In this document: positions 57,228 to 64,000 of the stretch, piece after piece
Layout: each line of letters begins with the position of its first letter
Position numbering within the stretch: the stretch's first letter is position 1
Assembly (NCBI GenBank): GCA_903813345.2
Contig: CAIIXF020000012.1
Span: 2,335,318 to 2,399,317, forward strand
Origin: Owenia fusiformis
Taxonomy: Eukaryota > Annelida > Polychaeta > Sabellida > Oweniidae
Direction of reading: 5' to 3'
Length of the DNA: 64,000 nt
Position numbers and translations under genes: made by a program
The notes under the pieces: model-generated
Databases searched by the model: none
Seen by the model: only the letters and a program-made list of their open reading frames with translations
What the model was told of the DNA's origin: nothing

Positions 57228-57705
57228 GTTAAGAATCGACCAAGGCAAACCTATGTAAAATTACACAACGATGAACAAAATGTTTTAGAATACAACTCCA
57301 CGTTTGTAGTCATAGACTCGGCGGGGCGTAGTGGAAGGTGACGGGACGCATTAGTCAAATTTTAAGAGATGTGTGGATGATTTAGAAACTGCTGCGTTTG
57401 ATGCCCAAAAATCAAAACGTAGCGATGGAAGGTTGTAATGGGAGTCCATTCTGAAATTATGAGCGAGAATGGGTGAAAGACTGGCGAGATAACTTGACTT
57501 ACAGTTGAAAGTTATGAAAATTTGCTTTATCTCACAGCTGGGGACCAAAACGCCGCTAAAAGGAGGTACTTTGTACACGAAAACAATGTATCGAAGGTAT
57601 TTCTGTGAAGCTTTGTACGGAACAAGTTTGAAGAAAAACGGTGAAGTGTGAGACTCACAATCCTTGATTTTCAAACACTGGGGTAGGTTTTAAATTCAAA
57701 TTGGG
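57228..57705 (-). repeat. Right arm of inverted duplicate pair
   Basis: Reverse-complement match to 51833-52316, including 'ccccagctgtgagataaagc' and 'aacgcagcagtttctaaatc'. The outer limits of both arms lie at 'aatttgaatttaaaacctac'. Confidence 0.7.
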
Positions 57706-58550
57706 TAGCCTGTGGATTGAGTATCGTCCAACTTGAATATTTTATATACATTGTATAGGCATGTAGGAAAACATGCTATTCTGAACACTTTGGTTGATGC
57801 CAGTATGTTCTGATTATTTATTTAACAGTTTTCTTGAAATTTTGATTCATGTGACACCCATCAATCTACTAGTCGAAAAAGATGAAGGCAATATAGCAGA
57901 TTTCCTAGAATTTTGGCGACAAGATTTATATGGTACCTAAATGCTCGATAGCATGCAGCAATATAACACTTTTTCAAAGTTCTATAGAAAATCATGTAAA
58001 AAGCTGATTGAAAGACTGTTCCATTTTTATTACACTCAAAATCAAAATTTCAAGAGAAAAATTTTTTATGTATCATTAGAATCTACTATGGATGTCACAT
58101 CCAAAAATTGCCCTTTAGGCTTAACATCAAGCCTAATCAGTTCATAATTTTCATAAAAGCTCCTACCATCATAGATACATTTGATTTTCCACATTGATAG
58201 ATAAAACATTAATGCAGAGTAAATTACAACTGACTAATCTGCCATTTACCCACTTATCCAAATTGTCGCAAAACAACAATTTTCATCAATTTATAAATTT
58301 GTCCAATAACATTGCAAATACAGTAATATTTATCAGAGGCAAAGTAATCATTTTTTATGTCTGTATTTATGCATTAGTAATTGAATTGTAGAGTATTACT
58401 TAAGCCCTGCACTTGGTGCAATGTGGAATGACCCTGGACATGTTGAATGTGTTAATTTTAGAGAACAACACCTTGAAACAATGCATTGAATCTTGGGGTT
58501 GAATTATTTTAACATTTTTGCATTTTCTTCCATGTGACATAAAAGATATG

Positions 58551-58752
58551 AAATCACTAAAGGAACATATTTTCAATGAAACTTTTTGCAATCGTTAAAA
58601 TGGCAAAGTATCAATTTCAATCTGTTGAGTCAAGTTGACACCTTGACAACCATACAAGGAACGACCTTCGATGCTGTGATTGGTTATATAATGCACTGCA
58701 GTTATATGGAATACTGTGTTCGGATTGGCTGGAATCAGAAAACCTTGCCTAG
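58551..58752 (-). repeat. Interspersed repeat, partner of 1545-1745
   Basis: An inverted copy of the intronic repeat in the Dispatched-like gene, sharing about 200 bp at roughly 80% identity by eye. Confidence 0.55.
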
Positions 58753-59065
58753 CAATGTGTGAATCATATTACCATTTCTAAGATTGTAGTTTGATTTTGC
58801 TAATTTAATGATCTAGGTTCTGACACTTAGGGTATTACTCATGTTTGTTTATATGCAAGAATCAGATTTGCTCTGTGCTTATTTAATATTACATGTATTT
58901 GATGTTATTCCACACCCAGTGAGATGGTTTCCAAAAATCAAAATTTGTGTAACAGCGAAGTTTTCTTGAGAAGAAGCGGTAAGGATTACCCTTTGCATTC
59001 GTTTGACTTCACCTCTAATCAGTGTTTGTCAGCCAAATTTGACCGACGTTCTTTATATGGTCATT

Positions 59066-59240
59066 CTTTCTGACGTCATCGTTGAGCCCGGAATTGACCA
59101 ATGACATGCGCATATTCAATTAGAACGCGTTTGGCGTGTGTTTCTTCAAGCTCGCTGAATGGTGGAAGAAAGCTCAGCGCAAAGGTCAGAAGTGATTTAT
59201 TACTCAAACTGTCACCGGTACCCGTAGTGGGGGCGGGGCT
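59066..59240. promoter_or_regulatory. Possible promoter island (CRE, CCAAT, GC box)
   Basis: Local G+C and CpG rise. Elements seen are 'tgacgtcat' (about 59071), 'gaccaatgac' (about 59096) and 'gggggcggggc' (about 59228). An ATG at 59159 opens a short frame (MVEESSAQ) with a possible donor 'aaag|gtcaga'. It could serve a plus-strand gene continuing outside the window, or a minus-strand first exon of TBC1D10. Confidence 0.3.
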
Positions 59241-60945
59241 ACTAAACTGTGATATGGTCTCTACTAGGCAGAGTGTAGTTTAACTAGACTCTGCACGCAG
59301 GGTAGGATAATTTCATTTGTAAATAATGTTATTTTTTAGGAAAATCAAGTGATGGGTGGTTCACTTGTAGGTACAGATTCTCTAGTCAGGGGTCAGGTAT
59401 TTTCAAGCATTTTTGGGTCAAAAATGTCATATTTGAGCCCTATTTGGAATTCTTTAAATACTGACCCCCCCCCCCAGGAAAATTAACAAGTAAGTTACCA
59501 GAGCTACAGATATCCTGTCTCTAATACAGTATATCATTTGACTAGAGATCATTCACCATGGTTACAAGAGGAACAGATACCCCAACTCCCATTTATTATG
59601 AAGAAAATAGGTCAGTCTTCATATACATGTTAAGGTGAGTCATGCCTTTTTTCATACAGCTATTCTGATTAGAAACATTGTAATCTTGATGAACAAGTTT
59701 ATAATGAAATGGAATGTTATACCACTCTTGATTGCAAGCATTCATGTCAAATTACATAAACACTCAACACAACAGGTTTACATACAAAACAGTCTGTAAG
59801 TCTGTACATAAGCAATATTTCCTGATTTTATGCTTCAGTGTGATCTCAGCTCCAGACTGTAACCAACTTTGAGGCAAATGAGGTACCTCAGTGAGGATTT
59901 TTGCCTCAAACATTTTTGTAGTTTCTCCATTTTCTCAATAGATCCAACTAATTATGTTAATGATTTAATAAGAATTTCCTTTAGTAGAATTGAAACTTGG
60001 TCTGATATTTTTTTGTTAGCTTGAAGAAAATTTAGACATGTTAGACTATAACAACAATCGTGAACGGTTGTAGAGTTTTTTTAAAACTTTTATTTAGAAG
60101 AAGGTAAAAGACTATTATTACACAACAGGAACAAAGCATTTATTCATTTCAAGTATTTCTGTAGACTCTGCATTGGACTGATATAACCTACTATCAAGAC
60201 AAAACATCCAGTTCTCTCTTTTTGCTGTAATTCTATATTTGGTGTGTCAGTGTTATCAGTTTACAAGCAACCAATCAATGATTGATCTCTATTCACTTCA
60301 TCATTATCATGTTGGACCAATATCTGGTCAGCTTCTATTGATTTGAGGTTCACTGACTGTTCAAAACATATTCTTAATTAAATGTGACAAAGTAGTCATA
60401 AATCTTATTGCCAAAACTGTACAAAAACTTGAAATGAAGCTATCTAAAACGTTCAAATTTGGTGAAGATAAAAAAGAATGATGATATGAAAAATAGGCAT
60501 ATAGGCAAATTTGGTTGAGAAAAATCCTGGGGGAAAACCAATGTTCCGGAGATTCTCTGGAGTCTAATGTCTTTAAACACTCTTGCTCAACAGTCTAATA
60601 GCTTTTCCAGAGTCTAAAGTGTTTTTTTCCGGAGTCTAATTTTACATTTTTGTCACATTACTACTGGTAAAACTCTTAAGAAAATACATAGAACTAGATA
60701 CAAACAAGGAATAGTAAGTCATAAACCTTTTGGATATGTATATTGTGATGAAAATAGGAAGATAATCTTGAAAAGTATTTTAAAAAGTATACGTTTCAAT
60801 TCTAAGATCATATCTTTGATCTCACATAAGAGGAGTAGTCGCGATATCGCAAAAAAATCCGATGTCTAAAAATTTCCTGGTGAGAACCCTGGTTCCTGAT
60901 ATTAAAGGTCAATTTCAACATTGCAAAACTTTTGTAAATGCATTT
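59241..60945. other. Gene-free stretch
   Basis: AT-rich DNA with a MITE-core fragment near 59380-59478 ('ttcaagcatttttgggtca', C-run) and 'gtctaat' iterations at 60555-60640. No exon is supported. Confidence 0.4.
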
Positions 60946-61139
60946 TACTATATATTCACCCTGAGGCCCTATCAACACATGACACTCTAACTACAACAAC
61001 TAACATGGCATTAACATAGCAAAATGACTTACTGCCGAACATCATCCACAAACCAGAACAACAGCAACGCCAAAGCGTAGCGAATCCCATCGAACAGCCA
61101 TGGATGGCATTTTTACAAACAAAGTATATAGCAAAAATG

Positions 61140-61900
61140 GCAGGCATTTTTCAAAAGTGTCATTAGACCATTTGCCATACTTATAGTATTCACATACCAA
61201 ATATGAAAAAAATTGCTTCACTACTTTTTGAATTATTATAAAATACGTTAAAATGGCGGCCATATTTCAAAATATTTTTCAAAATGGCCACCTTCTACTT
61301 AAAGTGTCATAGGACAGTGTGTCATGCTTTTAGTATTTATATACCAAATATGAACAAAATTGCTCCACTACTTTTCCTTTTCGAGTTATAGTAAAATGCG
61401 TTAAAATGGCGGCCATTTTGAAAAATGGCCGCCTTCTACCAAAAGTGTCATTAGACAGTGTGCCATGCTTATAGTATTCACAAACCAAATATGAACAAAA
61501 TCGTTTCACTACTTTTCGAGTTATAGTAAAATAGGTTAAAATGGCGGCCATTTTTTAAAATGGCCACCTTCTACCAAAAGTGTCTTTAGACAGTGTGCAA
61601 TGTTTATAGTAATCACATACCATATATGAACAAAATCGCTCCACTACTTTTCAAGTTACAGCAAAAATCGTAAAATAAAGAGTAAAGGCCGCCATTTTTC
61701 AAGATGGCTGCCATGTGCTTCTTTAATATCTACATTTCTAGCTTTATTAATGTCCTATATAATTTTTTTACATCTAAAACATATTGATATTACAATTTTA
61801 CATATTGCACCTAAATTACTGTAAATTCGGCACTAAAATGGCCGCCATTTTGAAATGAGCGGCCATTTTGAAAATCGGCTTTCGAGCAGAACTTCTGCCC
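61140..61900. repeat. Diverged tandem repeat 'aaaatggcggccatttt', unit about 135-147 bp
   Basis: At least four units are seen, with 'agtgtca/cttt' anchors at about 61157, 61304, 61445 and 61580. Each has 'ataccaaatatgaacaaaat', 'ccactacttttc' and the palindromic 'atggcggccat'. A degenerate fifth unit ends near 61900. Spurious ORFs arise from it. Confidence 0.7.
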
Positions 61901-61959
61901 CCATAGGGTATATGTGTACAAAATATGAACAAAATCAGGCCAACGGTATTTGAGTTATT

Positions 61960-62045
61960 GCCTGGACGGACGGACAGACGGACGGACGTACGGACGTACG
62001 GACAGACGGACGTACATACGTACGGACAGACGGACAGACGGAGGC
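61960..62045. repeat. GGAC/GACG simple repeat at the 3' side of the tandem block
   Basis: A run of 'ggacggacggacagacgg' type sequence follows 'gagttattgcct' and precedes 'cctatatccctccgatggga'. This arrangement recalls the tails of common spiralian repeats, from memory. Confidence 0.55.
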
Positions 62046-62479
62046 GTTCCCTATATCCCTCCGATGGGATAAAAAGTTGGAGACAACTAGTATAACAATA
62101 TGTCACCATTTCTGATTGGACAGTTTTGATAATTGATAAGATCTTTAAATATCGAGCCCCTAAATTCTATAAAACATCATGAATAAAATCAATAACTCTG
62201 AAAATGACATGGCGCTTATACTCAAACCACTCAGACAATGTGCATATTAGATTCTGGTGTCTTAATGTTTATATTTGTCTTATTAACTTGTTTGATTAAA
62301 CTGGATGTCATAGGCAGAAGTGGGAGATAACGGGTCAACATAATATGAACTTGAGTAAACTTAACAATCAAAGCAAAAATGAATCACAGAATCTAGGATT
62401 GGTTCAAAACATAGTATTACATCACTCCACATGTACTACGTGTACACTTCAGGCCAAAAGGCAGGGGGGAGGATTCGGG

Positions 62480-62650
62480 AGGAGCAACCAAAAATTCTTT
62501 CTAAATCATGCAGTTTTTCACCATTCTGACCACTTTTCCAGTAATTTTGGCCATTTTTTGGGCCAAAGATGTCAAATGTGAGCTCCCTGGAATCTTTTAA
62601 AAAGAGACACTCCTTGGCAAAAGCTGACTACGGGCCTCTGCCATATATTT
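62480..62650. repeat. MITE fragment, 'gctacgggcctg' family
   Basis: Contains 'atcatgcagtttttcaccat' and ends 'gctgactacgggcct'. It is a relative of 42672-42871. Confidence 0.5.
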
Positions 62651-62849
62651 CGAGTTGTAGCTGCTATTTTGTTCTCTCTGCCATACGATTGACAATGTGA
62701 TATTTCTTAAAAGTTCAATTTCAACCAATCAAAGTTCAGATATATATCAATCATATATCTAGAATATGAATTCCTGAAATATTGAGCTTATACATGTTAT
62801 ATTGTCACTGATATCAAAAGTAAGGGGCAACATAATACACAATCATGGC

Positions 62850-62993
62850 CAAAAATTCTTTCATGTTTTTCACCATTCTGAGCATTTTCAAGTGATTTTG
62901 GCCATTTTTAGGCCAGCATTGCCAAATGTAAATCTCCCTCAAATTTTTTAAAAAGTGAACCCCCCCTTTTGGGAAAACCTGGCTACGGGCCTG
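62850..62993. repeat. MITE fragment, 'gctacgggcctg' family, second copy
   Basis: Contains 'ttcaagtgattttggccatt' and ends 'cctggctacgggcctg'. The left end is lost. Confidence 0.5.
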
Positions 62994-64000
62994 CTTTCCA
63001 TAAGTATTATCATCATGACTCACACAATACAGTTGTTTATTATTACTATTTAACAAACCCGTGGCTACAAATATTAATTTGCCGTTTAACATTAAAAAGC
63101 ATGTTCTGGTAAATTGGCACTCTGCGTTTTATTAATAATCAGATTTGATTACACTTTCATTCATTATTTATGTAATTGATCTAATTGAGTTCAGCTTACT
63201 TATCAATCAGATTGATTAATAAATGACATGTTAATGTTATCCGCAATCAGAATCAAATAAAAAATCATATTTTATAGTAAACATATTCTAAGTAAAACCT
63301 ATAAAGCCTTATTTTATTTTAAACAAAGGTCTTTTGGAAAAATGTGTCAAACATAATTATTTAGTAAGGAACTTTTATAAATTAATATCAAATAAACAAA
63401 AAATTCTATTTTATGCTAGTTATGTGTTATACTCCCCCGAGTGCCAGAACCTCCTATGTTCGATTATCGGTGACATATTGTGAGTTCAAATCGAAGTCAG
63501 ATTTGAACTTCTAAGAACTTGTAGGTAATCTTGAAAACAATTAGTCGGTTTGAAGCAAGTTGACCTTTCACCTGTTTTGACCTTGAGAAGGTCAATGTCC
63601 TTGAGAAGGTTAATCTCAAATCTATTGTCAGATTTGAACTTCTGAGAACTTGTAGATGATTTTGAAAAAAGATTGAAGTCAGTCTTAACAGTACTTGTTT
63701 TAATTTATTAGAAGTTTTAAGAATTTGGTTCAACGCTGGATATATTTCAAGGTTTTCCCCATCAATCAAATCTAAGAAAATAGATTTTGCTAATGAATGC
63801 GACTATCACCTTCCTTCCAGGATTTAGTTAACATGCATACATATAACTGTATCAGCTTTATTTTGTCAACCATGAGGCTAAAGCACATTGTCTAAAAGAA
63901 AGAAGTGTAATGACCAGGGGGCCCCACAGGGGAATGACTGACTCACGAGTGTTGTGTAACAAGCCAGAAAGTGTGCTAAATGCAATGCTCCATGTGGGAA
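62994..64000. other. Gene-free end of window
   Basis: AT-rich DNA. A local repeat of 'gatttgaacttctRagaact' occurs at about 63502 and 63629. No gene is seen. Confidence 0.4.

Noticed and set aside
57351-57674. 107-codon minus-strand ORF in the inverted-repeat arm
   Set aside because: The strand and frame are shared with the other arm only by repeat identity. There is no domain and no splice context.
61042-61551. Repeated MAAILTYF-type minus-strand ORFs
   Set aside because: They come from the 'aaaatggcggccatttt' tandem repeat, not from a gene.

Overview
The window looks like nuclear DNA of an AT-rich marine invertebrate, probably a spiralian such as a mollusc. It has intron-rich animal genes with GT-AG splice sites and AATAAA signals. 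It is dense in short non-autonomous DNA transposons, including the 'cagtggcggatccagg', 'cagtaaaacctgt' and 'tacagggtga' end families. I assigned the lineage from style only; no ribosomal or mitochondrial marker is present. I saw no retroviral, LTR or Polinton remains.

Layout. (1) 0.23-25.1 kb, plus strand: a Dispatched-like 12-TM RND-family gene with 12 coding exons, about 1294 aa. (2) Its roughly 13-kb third intron holds a TIR-domain gene (9.1-10.45 kb) and a truncated tandem copy of it (12.15-13.1 kb). It also holds several DNA-transposon relics and a set of partial copies of the next exon, one of them split by a LINE with an 8-bp target duplication. (3) 25.5-32.5 kb, minus strand: an unrecognised multipass membrane protein of about 315 aa, tail-to-tail with gene 1. 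(4) Nested in its intron, plus strand: a small two-exon gene (164 aa) whose first exon is interrupted by a 917-bp palindromic transposon. (5) 33.1-38.7 kb, plus strand: an RPUSD4-type mitochondrial pseudouridine synthase with a very long N-terminal extension and a degenerate catalytic motif, divergent from gene 3 across about 0.4 kb. (6) 43.2-47.9 kb, minus strand: the TBC1D10-family Rab GAP, lacking only its N-terminal exon or exons. (7) 48-64 kb: largely gene-free repeats, an inverted pair of about 480-bp segments, a possible promoter island at 59.1 kb and a tandem block at 61-62 kb.

The most unusual theme is repeated tandem duplication of exon-intron borders. The 3' splice site plus exon start is copied upstream of the TM1 exon of the Dispatched-like gene. 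The exon end plus 5' splice site is copied seven times, at 125 bp per unit, downstream of another exon of the same gene. A 157-bp acceptor-plus-exon unit is doubled in gene 3. In all three cases, use of an extra splice site would bring in a nearby stop codon. The second theme is a TIR domain joined to a two-helix membrane module resembling TMEM268, with a mosaic truncated duplicate beside it.

Exon joins were worked out by eye from splice signals, reading phase and similarity to remembered families. The coding totals of the reconstructed genes come out as whole codons, which supports the joins, but no transcript data were available.
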